Below, piece after piece: positions 13,205 to 23,043 of a stretch of 64,000 nucleotides of DNA. Every line of letters begins with the position of its first letter. The stretch's first letter is position 1. The translations under genes were made by a program, and so were the position numbers. The notes under the pieces were generated by a model. It was not told the DNA's origin. It worked only from the letters and a program-made list of their open reading frames with translations, and searched no databases. Source of the DNA: Nostoc indistinguendum CM1-VF10 (GTDB taxonomy: Bacteria > Cyanobacteriota > Cyanobacteriia > Cyanobacteriales > Nostocaceae); contig JAHHHS010000006.1 in the NCBI GenBank assembly GCA_019359215.1, forward strand, positions 101,582-165,581. Reading direction: 5' to 3'.

Positions 13205-13645
13205 GTGAGCTTGTCAGACGAATCAATTGCGCCCACTCCGACAACGCAACAAGATGCTAAAACTGGTTCTGGAGACACAGAATCAGGTAACTCCATGCAA
13301 GAGTTCCATCAACTCTTCCAGCGATTGTTGGTAATCACGCTTGTCTTGACGGGGGTCATTTTTATCTCTGTGTGGATTTTTTATTCCTTAAACATTGCCC
13401 TAAATTATTTAATTGGGGCGTGTACAGGTGTGGTTTACTTAAAAATGTTGGCTAGAGACGTTGAGCAGCTCGGTAGTGAGAAAACCAGTCTGAGCAAAAC
13501 TCGTTTTGCTCTGTTTATTGGAGTGATGATCGTGGCAACTCAATGGCGTGAGCTACAGATTCTGCCCATTTTTTTGGGATTTCTAACTTACAAAGCCACG
13601 CTCCTCGTCTATATGGTGCAAATTGCGTTCATTCCTGATTCTTAA
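13205..13645 (+). CDS. atpI: ATP synthase subunit I (AtpI)
   Basis: About 146 residues with four predicted membrane segments, at the head of the atp cluster as in other cyanobacteria. AtpI-type proteins help assemble the c-ring or are dispensable assembly factors. The start is uncertain: GTG 13205 ([11 protein letters not shown]) is my choice. GTG 13166 and ATG 13295 ([12 protein letters not shown]) are in-frame alternatives, and none has a strong ribosome-binding site. The hydrophobic part, from about residue 50, is well preserved. Confidence 0.8.
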   Translation: MSLSDESIAPTPTTQQDAKTGSGDTESGNSMQEFHQLFQRLLVITLVLTGVIFISVWIFYSLNIALNYLIGACTGVVYLKMLARDVEQLGSEKTSLSKTRFALFIGVMIVATQWRELQILPIFLGFLTYKATLLVYMVQIAFIPDS

Positions 13646-13705
13646 AAAGTCAGGCTCACAAAGATAGTAATCCCATCCTCGCTCGTTGGGGAAAATGCTT
13701 GAAGA

Positions 13706-14467
13706 ATGCAAATGCTTAGTGTCTTAAACGCCTTTAATTCTTTTCCCCTCGCCGTATTAGAAGTAGGTCATCATTTCTACTGGCAGTTGGGCAATCTTAA
13801 AATTCATGGGCAAGTTTTTCTTACCTCATGGTTTGTGATTAGTATTCTAGTAGTGGCTTCAATAGCTGCTACTCGCAACGCACAAAGAATTCCCAAGGGC
13901 ATCCAGAATTTGATGGAATATGCCTTAGAATTTATTCGTGATTTGGCAAAAAACCAACTTGGTGAGAAAGAGTACCGCCCTTGGGTGCCATTTATTGGCA
14001 CACTGTTCTTGTTTATTTTTGTATCGAACTGGTCAGGCGCACTAATTCCCTGGAAGCTCATCAGGCTACCTTCGGGCGAATTGGCAGCTCCCACCAATGA
14101 CATCAATACGACTGTTGCATTGGCATTGCTAACTTCCTTAGCGTACTTTTACGCAGGTTTTAGCAAACGGGGTTTAGGCTACTTTAAGAAATATATAGAG
14201 CCAACACCCGTTTTGTTGCCGATCGCAATTCTAGAAGATTTCACCAAGCCCCTCTCCCTAAGCTTCCGTCTATTTGGTAATATTTTGGCGGATGAGTTGG
14301 TAGTAGCGGTGCTGGTGCTGCTAGTTCCTCTATTTGTACCTCTGCCTGTAATGGCCTTGGGTTTATTTACCAGTGCCATCCAAGCCCTGGTTTTTGCCAC
14401 CCTAGCCGGAGCATACATTCATGAGGCAATGGAGGGGCATGGCGGAGATGAACATGAGGAGCATTAA
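13706..14467 (+). CDS. atpB: ATP synthase Fo subunit a
   Basis: 253 residues with five to six membrane helices. The essential Arg-containing helix is seen as [16 protein letters not shown]. Subunit a forms the proton half-channels against the c-ring in the thylakoid membrane. The start could equally be the Met two codons on (MLSVLNAF). It follows atpI by 60 bp and precedes the c-subunit gene. Confidence 0.96.
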   Translation: MQMLSVLNAFNSFPLAVLEVGHHFYWQLGNLKIHGQVFLTSWFVISILVVASIAATRNAQRIPKGIQNLMEYALEFIRDLAKNQLGEKEYRPWVPFIGTLFLFIFVSNWSGALIPWKLIRLPSGELAAPTNDINTTVALALLTSLAYFYAGFSKRGLGYFKKYIEPTPVLLPIAILEDFTKPLSLSFRLFGNILADELVVAVLVLLVPLFVPLPVMALGLFTSAIQALVFATLAGAYIHEAMEGHGGDEHEEH

Positions 14468-14574
14468 ACTTCTCAGTTGATAGCACAGTTCCAAGAGCAT
14501 TTTCGCTCAAAACATCGCAAAGCGCGATCAAATGAACTCATGTGCAGCGTGAAAACCACGTTTCTAATCGTTAA

Positions 14575-14862
<288 letters not shown>

Positions 14863-15044
14863 TACCTGAGAATTTTTGTGAGTGTGGAGACGTGAATCAT
14901 CACGCCTCTACAATCAAAATGTTTTGGGTATCTCAATAGTTATAATGTTCAGTTGACCCTTCTTGGCTATGGGTCTCTAAAATACGAAAGGTTGGATGAC
15001 GTTGCTAGCCATGAAAACTGCTACTCCAGCCAAAGAGGAGACAA

Positions 15045-15476
15045 ATGTTTGATTTCGATGCTACCTTGCCCTTCATGGCATTGCAATTCCTGCTATTAGC
15101 AGCTTTGTTGAATGCAATTTTCTATAAGCCACTGACCAAGGTACTAGACGATCGCGATAGTTACATCCGAACGAATACCCTTGAGGCGCGGGAGAGCTTG
15201 GCTAAAGCCGAGCGCTTGGCTACCGAATATGAGCAGCAACTCGCAGACGCTCGCAGACAATCGCAAGCTACCGTAGAAGCAGCTCAACTTGAAGCTAAGA
15301 AAATTACTGCCGAGAAAATTGCTGAAGCCCAAAAAGAAGCTCAGTCTCAACGAGAACAAGCTTCTGTTGAAATAGAACAACAAAAGCAAGAAGCTTTTCG
15401 TACCTTAGAGCAACAAGTTGATGCTCTAAGCAGACAGATTCTAGAAAAACTATTGGGGCCAACTCCAGTTAGATAA
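15045..15476 (+). CDS. atpG: ATP synthase Fo subunit b'
   Basis: 143 residues: one N-terminal membrane helix ([20 protein letters not shown]), then a long charged coiled coil. Photosynthetic organisms carry two diverged b subunits, b' and b, as a heterodimeric peripheral stalk; this shorter one preceding b is b'. The 194-bp gap to the next gene has direct repeats of GGGAAAAGATACTTAA type and no gene. Confidence 0.94.
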   Translation: MFDFDATLPFMALQFLLLAALLNAIFYKPLTKVLDDRDSYIRTNTLEARESLAKAERLATEYEQQLADARRQSQATVEAAQLEAKKITAEKIAEAQKEAQSQREQASVEIEQQKQEAFRTLEQQVDALSRQILEKLLGPTPVR

Positions 15477-15670
15477 GCTAACCAGACTGGCTCCGTGAAA
15501 GCATACGCGCAGCTGGGCCCTAGTCCAGAGCGCAAAATTTAAGTGTCAAAAAAAGGCACTTTTTCCCTTCTGGGGAAAGATACTTAAATTTCTCTACCGG
15601 GAAAAGATACTTAATTTCATTTCCCTAGAGGAAAATACAACGTATTAGCAAGCGAGCAGCGCACTTGTAA

Positions 15671-16243
15671 ATGGGTATCATGGGGACATTCTTATTACTT
15701 GCCGCAGAAGCGAACGCTGTTCACTCTGAATTGGCAGAAGGCGCAGCAGAAGGTGGTTTCGGTCTAAACCTAGACATTTTTGAAACCAATCTGATCAATC
15801 TAACGATTCTGATTGGCATATTATTCTACTTCGGACGTAAAGTTTTAAGCAATATCCTGAACGAGCGACAATCCAATATTGCCACCGCAATTCAGGAAGC
15901 AGAAGGGCGCTTAAAAGAGGCAAAGACTGCCCTTTCCCAAGCGCAAGAGCAGTTGAAGCAATCTCAGGCAGAAGCAGAACGCATCCGCCAATCTGCCGTA
16001 GAAAACGCCCAAAAGACGAAAGAAGCCTTGTTAACGAAGGCAGCACAAGACGTAGAACGCCTGAAACAAACGGCAGCAGCAGATTTAAACACCGAAACAG
16101 AGCGAGCGATCGCTCAACTGCGGCAAAGAGTTGCTACACTAGCATTGCAAAAAGTCGAATCGCAGCTCAAAGGCGGGATTGCCGACGATGCTCAACAAAG
16201 TTTAATTGACCGCAGCATCGCACAACTGGGAGGCAATGTATGA
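15671..16243 (+). CDS. atpF: ATP synthase Fo subunit b
   Basis: 190 residues. An N-terminal segment ahead of the membrane helix ([18 protein letters not shown]) is typical of cyanobacterial b, followed by a long Ala/Gln/Glu-rich coiled coil. It forms the stator stalk with b' and contacts delta. The start may be the Met three codons in ([12 protein letters not shown]). The stop overlaps the start of the delta gene (ATGA), which indicates translational coupling. Confidence 0.95.
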   Translation: MGIMGTFLLLAAEANAVHSELAEGAAEGGFGLNLDIFETNLINLTILIGILFYFGRKVLSNILNERQSNIATAIQEAEGRLKEAKTALSQAQEQLKQSQAEAERIRQSAVENAQKTKEALLTKAAQDVERLKQTAAADLNTETERAIAQLRQRVATLALQKVESQLKGGIADDAQQSLIDRSIAQLGGNV

Positions 16244-16794
16244 CAAGTCAGGTAGCGACAGCTGAAGTAGCCCAACCCTACGCACAGGCACTTTTGTCAA
16301 TAGCGCAATCGAAAAATTTGACAGAAGAGTTCGGGGAAGATGCGCGGACTTTCCTGGGATTGCTCAGAGCAGACAAACAGCTACACAACTTCTTCAGCAA
16401 CCCGTTTATTCAGGCTGAGAACAAAAAAGCTCTCATCAAACAAATACTCGGTGAAGGCTCTAACCCCTACTTACGCAACTTTTTGTTGATATTAGTAGAC
16501 AAACGCCGCATTGCATTCTTGGAATCGATTTTTCAACAATATCTGGCGCTGTTGCGGCAGCTGAATCAAACCGTATTAGCGGAAGTAATTTCAGCCGTTC
16601 CCCTCACAGAACCTCAACAGCAGGCAATCATTCAAAAGGTCATTGCCATCAGTAATGCTCGCCAGGTAGAACTAGAAACCAAGGTAGACAGTGAGTTAAT
16701 TGGTGGTGTGATCATTAAAGTAGGTTCGCAGGTAATTGACGCCAGTATCCGGGGTCAGCTGCGCCGCCTTTCATTGCGCTTAACTAACAGCTAG
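16240..16794 (+). CDS. atpH: ATP synthase F1 subunit delta
   Basis: 184 residues, the OSCP/delta family that links the F1 head to the b/b' stalk. Conserved features include [11 protein letters not shown] near the N-terminus and the C-terminal [23 protein letters not shown]. Its ATG overlaps the stop of the b subunit by 4 bp. A block of heptamer-type repeats separates it from the alpha gene. Confidence 0.96.
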   Translation: MTSQVATAEVAQPYAQALLSIAQSKNLTEEFGEDARTFLGLLRADKQLHNFFSNPFIQAENKKALIKQILGEGSNPYLRNFLLILVDKRRIAFLESIFQQYLALLRQLNQTVLAEVISAVPLTEPQQQAIIQKVIAISNARQVELETKVDSELIGGVIIKVGSQVIDASIRGQLRRLSLRLTNS

Positions 16795-16796
16795 AA

Positions 16797-16945
16797 GGTT
16801 AGGAGTTAGAAGTTAGGAGTTAGGAGTTAAAAGTTAGGAGTTAGGAGTTAAGTAAACAATAATTTATTTTGACTTTTAACTTTTAACCTTTGCTTTTTTA
16901 ACTCATCGCTCTTAACTCATCACTCTTAACTCATCACTCCTAACT
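16797..16945. repeat. Inverted block of heptamer repeats inside the atp operon
   Basis: Copies of GTTAGGA/GTTAAAA on the left (16797-16850) and their complements, AACTCAT and CTCTTAACTCAT types, on the right (16895-16945). The two arms can pair into a long imperfect hairpin in the delta-alpha intercistronic mRNA. Confidence 0.75.
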
Positions 16946-16984
16946 ATTGAATTTTCCCGTCTCGAAAGCAAACAAGATAGACAC

Positions 16985-18505
16985 ATGAGCATATCAATTA
17001 GACCTGACGAAATTAGCAGCATTATCCAACAACAAATCGAGCAATACGATCAAGAGGTCAAAGTTGCTAACGTTGGTACCGTCCTACAAGTAGGCGACGG
17101 TATTGCCCGGATTTATGGTCTGGAAAAGGCTATGTCTGGGGAACTTTTGGAATTTGAAGATGGTACAATTGGCATCGCCCAGAACTTAGAAGAAGATAAT
17201 GTGGGCGCGGTACTCATGGGTGAAGGGCTAGAAATTCAAGAAGGTAGCTCTGTAACCGCTACCGGTAGAATTGCCCAAGTACCCGTAGGAGAAGCCTTAA
17301 TTGGACGAGTTGTAGACGCTTTGGGTCGCCCCATTGATGGTAAGGGAGACATCAAATCCTCAGAAAGCCGTTTGATTGAATCTCCAGCACCTGGTATCAT
17401 TGCTCGTCGGTCAGTACACGAACCCATGCAAACGGGTATTACAGCTATTGACTCAATGATTCCTATCGGTCGTGGTCAACGAGAATTGATTATCGGTGAC
17501 CGTCAAACTGGTAAAACTGCGATCGCTATTGACACAATCATCAACCAAAAAGAAGAAGATGTAGTTTGTGTATACGTTGCGATTGGTCAAAAGGCTTCCA
17601 CCGTAGCTAACGTGGTGCAGACATTGCAAGAAAAAGGCGCAATGGATTACACCATCGTTGTCGCAGCTAGTGCCAGTGAACCAGCAACACTACAATACCT
17701 AGCTCCTTACACAGGCGCAACTATTGCTGAGTACTTTATGTACAAAGGCAAAGCTACCCTGGTAATTTACGACGATCTTTCCAAGCAAGCCCAAGCTTAT
17801 CGCCAAATGTCACTACTGCTACGTCGTCCACCCGGACGCGAAGCTTACCCCGGAGATGTATTCTACATTCACTCCCGCTTGCTAGAAAGAGCAGCAAAGC
17901 TGAGTGATGAATTAGGTAAAGGCAGTATGACCGCCCTACCAATCATCGAAACCCAAGCTGGTGACGTTTCAGCATACATTCCCACCAACGTAATTTCCAT
18001 TACCGATGGTCAGATATTCCTATCTTCTGACTTGTTCAACGCTGGTATCCGTCCGGCTGTGAACCCCGGTATTTCTGTATCCCGCGTGGGTTCTGCGGCG
18101 CAAACTAAAGCAATGAAAAAAGTTGCTGGTAAGATTAAATTGGAACTAGCCCAATTTGACGACTTGCAAGCCTTCGCTCAATTTGCTTCTGACTTAGATA
18201 AAGCCACTCAAGACCAGTTGGCACGGGGTCAACGGTTACGCGAACTTCTCAAGCAGCCACAAAATTCGCCACTCTCAGTATACGAGCAAGTAGCAATTCT
18301 ATACGCTGGTATCAATGGTTACTTGGACGATGTGCCTGTAGATAAAGTCACAACCTTTACCCAAGGTCTGCGGGAGTACTTAAAGACTGGTAAAACCCAG
18401 TATGCCGAAGGAGTAAGAGCCTCCAAAGCACTAGGTGATGCAGAAGAAGCTGCCTTAAAAGAAGCACTTACCGAATACAAGAAGACCTTTAAAGCAGCAG
18501 CGTAA
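16985..18505 (+). CDS. atpA: ATP synthase F1 subunit alpha
   Basis: 506 residues, standard length. The P-loop [11 protein letters not shown] is near residue 170, followed by the Walker B region and the arginine-finger region [10 protein letters not shown]. Alpha holds the non-catalytic nucleotide sites and supplies the arginine finger to beta. The beta and epsilon genes are not in the window, which fits cyanobacteria, where atpB-atpE(epsilon) sits in a separate operon. Confidence 0.98.
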   Translation: MSISIRPDEISSIIQQQIEQYDQEVKVANVGTVLQVGDGIARIYGLEKAMSGELLEFEDGTIGIAQNLEEDNVGAVLMGEGLEIQEGSSVTATGRIAQVPVGEALIGRVVDALGRPIDGKGDIKSSESRLIESPAPGIIARRSVHEPMQTGITAIDSMIPIGRGQRELIIGDRQTGKTAIAIDTIINQKEEDVVCVYVAIGQKASTVANVVQTLQEKGAMDYTIVVAASASEPATLQYLAPYTGATIAEYFMYKGKATLVIYDDLSKQAQAYRQMSLLLRRPPGREAYPGDVFYIHSRLLERAAKLSDELGKGSMTALPIIETQAGDVSAYIPTNVISITDGQIFLSSDLFNAGIRPAVNPGISVSRVGSAAQTKAMKKVAGKIKLELAQFDDLQAFAQFASDLDKATQDQLARGQRLRELLKQPQNSPLSVYEQVAILYAGINGYLDDVPVDKVTTFTQGLREYLKTGKTQYAEGVRASKALGDAEEAALKEALTEYKKTFKAAA

Positions 18506-18507
18506 TT

Positions 18508-18597
18508 AAAGTGAGGAGTGAAGAGTTAAGAGTTAAAAGTTAATGAAATACTCCTAGCTCTTAACTCCTAACTCCTAGCTCCTAACTCCTAACTCAA
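18508..18597. repeat. Inverted block of heptamer repeats between alpha and gamma
   Basis: GTGAGGAGTGAAGAGTTAAG on the left is answered by CTCTTAACTCCTAACTCCTA on the right, again forming a potential long hairpin in the mRNA. It is the second such element in this operon. Its position directly before the gamma ATG (18602) leaves little room for an unmasked ribosome-binding site. Confidence 0.75.
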
Positions 18598-18601
18598 GAA
18601 T

Positions 18602-19549
18602 ATGGCCAATCTAAAAGCAATACGCGATCGCATTCAGTCGGTCAAAAACACCAAAAAAATCACAGAAGCCATGCGTCTCGTAGCTGCGGCTAGAGTGCGC
18701 CGGGCGCAAGAACAAGTGCTAGCAACTCGCCCCTTTGCCGATCGCTTGGCACAAGTATTGTATGGTTTGCAAAGCCGTCTGCGCTTTGAAGAAGCAAACC
18801 TGCCACTGCTGAGAAAAAGAGAAGTTAAGTCAGTCGGGTTATTGGTAATTTCAGGCGATCGCGGTCTATGCGGCGGTTACAATAGTAACGTTATCCGTCG
18901 TGCAGAAAACCGCGCCAAAGAAATCAAAGCAGAAGGTTTAGACTATAAATTTGTGCTTGTAGGGCGTAAAGCTACACAGTACTTTCAACGCCGCGATCAG
19001 CCTATTGATGAGACTTACAGTGGCTTAGAGCAAATTCCTACCGCAGCCGAAGCCAACCAGATTGCCGATCAACTACTTTCCTTGTTCCTTTCCGAAGAAG
19101 TAGACCGCATCGAATTAATCTATACCAGATTTGTCTCCTTGGTTAGCTCTCGTCCTGTGATACAAACCTTACTACCACTCGATCCGCAGGGACTAGAAGC
19201 AGGCGATGACGAAATCTTTCGCTTGACAACCCGTGGTGGTCAATTTCAAGTCGAACGGGAGAAAGTGACTAGCCAAGTCCGCCCGTTGGCTCCGGACATG
19301 ATTTTCGAGCAAGATCCAGTGCAGATTCTCGATTCTTTGTTGCCCCTGTATCTGAGTAACCAGCTATTACGAGCGCTTCAAGAATCGGCGGCTAGTGAAC
19401 TAGCAGCCCGGATGACAGCCATGAGTAATGCCAGTGAAAATGCCGGTGAACTGATTAACACCCTCACCCTGTCTTACAACAAAGCCCGACAAGCTGCAAT
19501 TACCCAAGAACTTCTTGAGGTTGTAGGCGGTGCTGAAGCACTAACTTAA
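18602..19549 (+). CDS. atpC: ATP synthase F1 subunit gamma
   Basis: 315 residues, longer than most bacterial gamma subunits, as expected for cyanobacteria and chloroplasts. The N-terminal coiled coil ([26 protein letters not shown]) and C-terminal helix ([28 protein letters not shown]) form the rotor shaft. No redox Cys pair of the plant type is seen between them. It is the last gene of the operon and is followed by a strong terminator. Confidence 0.97.
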   Translation: MANLKAIRDRIQSVKNTKKITEAMRLVAAARVRRAQEQVLATRPFADRLAQVLYGLQSRLRFEEANLPLLRKREVKSVGLLVISGDRGLCGGYNSNVIRRAENRAKEIKAEGLDYKFVLVGRKATQYFQRRDQPIDETYSGLEQIPTAAEANQIADQLLSLFLSEEVDRIELIYTRFVSLVSSRPVIQTLLPLDPQGLEAGDDEIFRLTTRGGQFQVEREKVTSQVRPLAPDMIFEQDPVQILDSLLPLYLSNQLLRALQESAASELAARMTAMSNASENAGELINTLTLSYNKARQAAITQELLEVVGGAEALT

Positions 19550-19588
19550 GATATAGCTAATTATTTATTTGTAGTGCATTGTAACATT

Positions 19589-19632
19589 TAGCCAATTGCT
19601 AATCTTAAAATAATTAGCAATTGGCTATTTTT
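19589..19632 (+). terminator. Rho-independent terminator of the atp operon
   Basis: Perfect 15-bp stem TAGCCAATTGCTAAT/ATTAGCAATTGGCTA with a 9-nt loop, followed by TTTTTAG. It lies 40 bp after the gamma-subunit stop. Confidence 0.92.
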
Positions 19633-19653
19633 AGTACTTGGGACTTTTTATAG

Positions 19654-20418
19654 ATGACATTGACGGCATACGGGCCATTATGTACTGAGTTTTATGAAAT
19701 AACCAAGCCCATTGATGGAGATTATCCAGATATTCCATACTACATAAGACATCTTTCTTCAATTGGTGGCAGAATTTTGGAGGCGATGGTTGGGACGGGA
19801 CGACTACTTATCCCACTGCTAGAAGCTGGTATCAATGTTGAGGGTATTGATAGTTCACCAAATATGCTGGCTGCTTGTAGAAAACATTGTACTGATAGAA
19901 ATTTAAATCCTGTTCTGCATCAAGGTTGTGTAGAAAATCTGGATATTCCTGGTAAATTTAGTGCGATTATAGTTTCCTTCGGCTCGTTCATGTTACTAGA
20001 AAAGCGAACTGCTGCTATGGCTGCATTGCAAGCTTTTGCTCGACACCTGGAACCACAAGGGCGAATCTTTATCGATTTGGAATTACCTATTGAAGATTTT
20101 AAGACAGAGAATATTCTTAAGCAGCGCTCGCCAATCAACTGCTTTGATGGATCAACAATCCTCTTGCAATCCACTTCTCGGATAGACTGGCTAAATCAAC
20201 TGAATACGACTGTGATTCGCTACGAGAAGTGGAAAGAGGGCAAACTTGTTGCCACAGAATTACAAAATTTTCCTCTACATTGGTTTGGACGTGAAGAGTT
20301 TATTATGTGTTTACGAGAAAATGGCTACCAAGACATCACCTTATGCGCCAACTACACTGATGGTCTACAGCCAAGCTCCTATAAAGATACCCTGTGTTTC
20401 TCAGCATTACTGGCATGA
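19654..20418 (+). CDS. Class I SAM-dependent methyltransferase
   Basis: 254 residues. Motif I appears as RILEAMVGTGRLLIPLL, where the usual D/E-x-G-x-G-x-G is altered to E-A-M-V-G-T-G-R; acidic residue II is in NVEGIDSSPNML. Later motifs are recognisable (FSAIIVSFGSFMLL). The substrate is unknown. It starts 22 bp after the atp terminator and ends about 65 bp before tmRNA. The fold assignment is secure, the function is not. Confidence 0.8.
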   Translation: MTLTAYGPLCTEFYEITKPIDGDYPDIPYYIRHLSSIGGRILEAMVGTGRLLIPLLEAGINVEGIDSSPNMLAACRKHCTDRNLNPVLHQGCVENLDIPGKFSAIIVSFGSFMLLEKRTAAMAALQAFARHLEPQGRIFIDLELPIEDFKTENILKQRSPINCFDGSTILLQSTSRIDWLNQLNTTVIRYEKWKEGKLVATELQNFPLHWFGREEFIMCLRENGYQDITLCANYTDGLQPSSYKDTLCFSALLA

Positions 20419-20484
20419 AACAAAAATTTTTTGTCAATAACACATTTCCAAAATTGAGTATTATAATTGAAGTATGAAGCGCAT

Positions 20485-20874
20485 GGGTCCGTCACGGTTT
20501 CGACAGGTTGGCGAACGCTGCTCTGTGATTCAGGTCGAGAGTGAGTCTCCTCTCGGAAATCAAAGGCTCAAACAAAAAGTAAATGCGAATAACATCGTTA
20601 GCTTTGCTCGTAAGCCTGCTCTAGTAGCAGCTGCCTAAAAACCTCTTACAGGTTCGAGCGTCTTTAGTTTGACTCCGTTAAGGACTGAAGACCAACCCCC
20701 AACGGATGCTCTAGCAAGCGTTCTCTGGTTGGCTTGTTAGCTAAGATTAAATCAGAGCATCCTACGTTCGGGATAATGAACGATTCCCGCCTTGAGGGTC
20801 AGAAAGGCTAAACCTGTGAATGAGCGGGGGGTCAATACCCAATTTGGACAGCAGTTCGACTCTGCTCGGATCCA
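20485..20874 (+). ncRNA. ssrA: Transfer-messenger RNA (tmRNA), one-piece form
   Basis: The 5' end GGGTCCG pairs with CGGATCC at 20867-20873, with a T-arm (GTTCGAC) just before, forming the tRNA-Ala-like domain. The tag frame resumes at GCG 20585 and reads ANNIVSFARKPALVAAA before the stop at 20636-20638. tmRNA rescues stalled ribosomes and marks the products for proteolysis. The gene is contiguous, not the permuted two-piece form found in some picocyanobacteria. CCA is not encoded. Confidence 0.96.
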
Positions 20875-20892
20875 CTAAAAATAGTTAACAAG

Positions 20893-20932
20893 TCCACCTA
20901 GTAATTTCCTATCAAGGTGGATTTTGTTTTTT
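20893..20932 (+). terminator. Rho-independent terminator after ssrA
   Basis: 7-bp stem TCCACCT/AGGTGGA with a 15-nt loop, followed by TTTTGTTTTTT. Confidence 0.8.
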
Positions 20933-20952
20933 GCCATGTAAAGACAGCTAGT

Positions 20953-21076
20953 TATACAGCAGTTTTCCTTTGCATAAAGTACAAAGCTACGGGCTTTCAG
21001 GCAGGAGGTAGAAACTCTTTATATTTAAACCTTAAGTCCTGCATTTTGTACCTTACTTACTTGCAACCTGCTGTAT
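20953..21076. mobile_element. MITE-like element with TACAGCAG terminal inverted repeats
   Basis: The left end TACAGCAGTTTTCCTTTGCA and the right end (reverse complement TACAGCAGGTTGCAAGTAAG) match over the outer bases. The homology resumes inside, with GTACAAAG on the left and GTACAAAA on the right. Length about 124 bp with no coding capacity. The left side is flanked by TA. It lies directly against a decayed IS630 transposase tail, which would be the matching mobilising family. This is inference from structure; other copies were not searched. Confidence 0.55.
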
Positions 21077-21089
21077 TTCCCCTTATTGA

Positions 21090-21239
21090 CCTGACTTCAA
21101 CCCCATTGAAATGTTATGGTCACAACTAAAAGCTTTTCTGTGTCGTTTTGCACCAAAGACTTCGAAAACGATTGATAAGTTGCTAATCGCTATGTTACTC
21201 AGCTTTCCTCAACACTTCCAAAATTGGTTTACCTATTAG
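21090..21239 (+). pseudogene. IS630-family transposase, C-terminal fragment
   Basis: One frame reads PDFNPIEMLWSQLKAF and ends at TAG 21237-21239 (HFQNWFTY). NPIE-x-x-W contains the last acidic residue of the DDE triad in IS630 transposases. Everything upstream is missing, replaced by the MITE-like element. It faces the 21307-21783 fragment and is in the opposite orientation, so the two are not one element. Confidence 0.8.
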
Positions 21240-21306
21240 TTGTTATTGTATCTCCTAACAGCAAAATCCTCTGTAAGTGGGATAAATTCTAGGATAAATT
21301 TAGGCT

Positions 21307-21783
21307 TTAATTATTCTGTTCCTGGGGTTGTTTACGTGGGCTTCCAAACCTTCTTCCCCTTGTTTTAAGTACCCGTCTTAATCGGTCTGCACTCAAGCTT
21401 ACTTGACGCTCAGATGCCAGTTTTTTTGCGAGTTGCTTTGAATTATAACTCTGCGGTTCTTGGGCTAAACAATTTTCTAGATAGACCAAGTCTGATTCCG
21501 AATATCGGGGTTTTCCTCCTCGACCAGGAGCGTCCCACAGACCTGCTAAACCCATCTTTTCCCAACGATGAAGGGTTTGACGTACTGTTGAAATTGCCCA
21601 GTTCAAGCCTTTAGCAATTTGCTCATTTTTTAAGCCACGAGTATTCAAGAGTAAAACTTGAGCACGATCCTTGGTGCGTTGAGGAACATCTTTGGCTTTT
21701 CTTAACTCTTCTAAAGTCAGCTTTTCTTCTTCAGTTAAAAAGACTTTCAATCGACATCCCATAAAAAATAACCTTTCACACAA
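21307..21783 (-). mobile_element. IS630-type transposase, N-terminal helix-turn-helix half (OrfA-like)
   Basis: 158 residues with paired helix-turn-helix regions: LKNEQIAKGLNWAISTVRQT near residues 52-71 and a winged-helix-like second half. A linker WDAPGRGGKPRYSE sits between them, which is typical of IS630 N-terminal domains. The catalytic DDE half that would follow on the minus strand is absent. It is therefore either the first frame of a frameshift-type IS or, more likely here, a truncated remnant. No terminal repeats were identified. Confidence 0.75.
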
Positions 21784-22462
21784 TTAATTTTTGTCATTTT
21801 TATGCCTATTCACCGAACAAGGCAAAAATTAAAATTTAGAAAAAGCAGAATTCAATCTATCCGAAAAACCTAAATTTATTTGTGGTGATTTTTTTACTTT
21901 TTAATCCATATACCCATTGTACCGATATTTAATAACACACTAAAAACACTAAACTACAAGTATTAAAGATGTCGGCACCTAAAAGGCTACTATTTAATAA
22001 GTATTGACTTGAGAACGCTATCAAAATTTGCCATATATCATTAGTAATAGATTGATGTAAAAAGGTAGGCATATCAAAAATGATGTTATTAGACTGTTTA
22101 GGCATATTTATTTAATAGCCAAGCCTCTAAGTTATGCCTACAACGTCAATAATTTGCTGGGTTTACCTGATTAATGTTTAAGGTCGATAATACAGAACTG
22201 TATCATTAAATTTCTTGGATTATTCGTATGGTTACGGAGATTCATCGAAACTTTAAAAATGGTTTTTACCCTAGTTTAGAGGTTGGATAACCAAAATAAA
22301 GATATACAAGCCTAGTTCCTTTTTATTTAAATCAGCTCTGGGAATGTGCTTTCATCATCTCCAAAAAAAATCTCTGTTTTTTCAAGTTTACATAAAATTT
22401 ATATTTTATGTAGCAAAATCCTTATTTGAGGCAAAAACTGTTAAATAGTTATTGAAAGAACA
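21784..22462. other. AT-rich intergenic region, no gene seen
   Basis: About 680 bp of very AT-rich DNA between the IS630 fragment and the Thr-Phe-Pro ORF. Only short ORFs occur (for example a 20-codon one starting near 22229), with no support from ribosome-binding sites or recognisable sequence. Confidence 0.5.
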
Positions 22463-22564
22463 ATGCTATCAGCCTATTCTATGCAGATTGAAAACATAGA
22501 GGCAACTTGTCCTACTTTTCCTACTTTTCCTACCTTTCCTACCTTTCCTACTTTTCCGACTTAG
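22463..22564 (+). CDS. Possible small peptide with six-fold Pro-Thr-(Phe) repeats
   Basis: 33 codons from ATG 22463. The leader MLSAYSMQIENIEATC is followed by PTF repeated five times and a final PT, then TAG. A purine-rich GAAAGAA lies 2-9 bp upstream of ATG. Within the 9-bp repeat every base difference between units is at a third codon position (ACT/ACC, CCT/CCG), so the peptide is perfectly repeated although the DNA is not. A single Cys immediately precedes the repeat, so the layout resembles a leader plus core of a modified peptide. I do not recognise it. Chance expansion of a 9-bp satellite is the alternative. Confidence 0.4.
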   Translation: MLSAYSMQIENIEATCPTFPTFPTFPTFPTFPT

Positions 22565-23043
22565 TGATAAGAGAGTAATTAAAAAAATTTCTTTTTCTAC
22601 TTTACATATAAACCTATTTTGTTAAGACATTGATTTTGCAATTGCCCAACATTTTGCGTCATAATTACAGGGTATTATTGCGGCTTTTGCTAATTCCTGA
22701 GGGTTTATAGGTTATTTGTAAAAATCAATATAGTTATAACAGCCTTGGTTTTTTAAGATGTTTTTAATTTTAATTTTCTTAGCATTTCATGCTAAAACCA
22801 TAGGATTATGACAATTGTCGGCTATAAAATATAAGATAATTAGCATAAATAAAGGCTCAGTATATATTGATGAATAAAATAATATTTAGTATATTTTTGG
22901 AGTTACCAATATTGCTAAAAAATAGCAATATTTGATACAAGTTAATTTTTTCAAAAACTGACATTCATTACAACTTAAAATAAAAATAATAGGGACAATG
23001 GGGGCAGAAGAAAAACCTGTTAATTTGCGCTCGGAGACGAATA
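22565..23043. other. AT-rich leader region upstream of flv3
   Basis: About 480 bp, AT-rich, without supported genes. It must carry the promoter of the flv3-flv1 pair. I see no clear NtcA palindrome (GTA-N8-TAC) and assign no site. Confidence 0.45.

Noticed and set aside
20485..20874. Two-piece (permuted) tmRNA
   Set aside because: The 5' and 3' acceptor strands and the tag frame are in normal order in one continuous gene.
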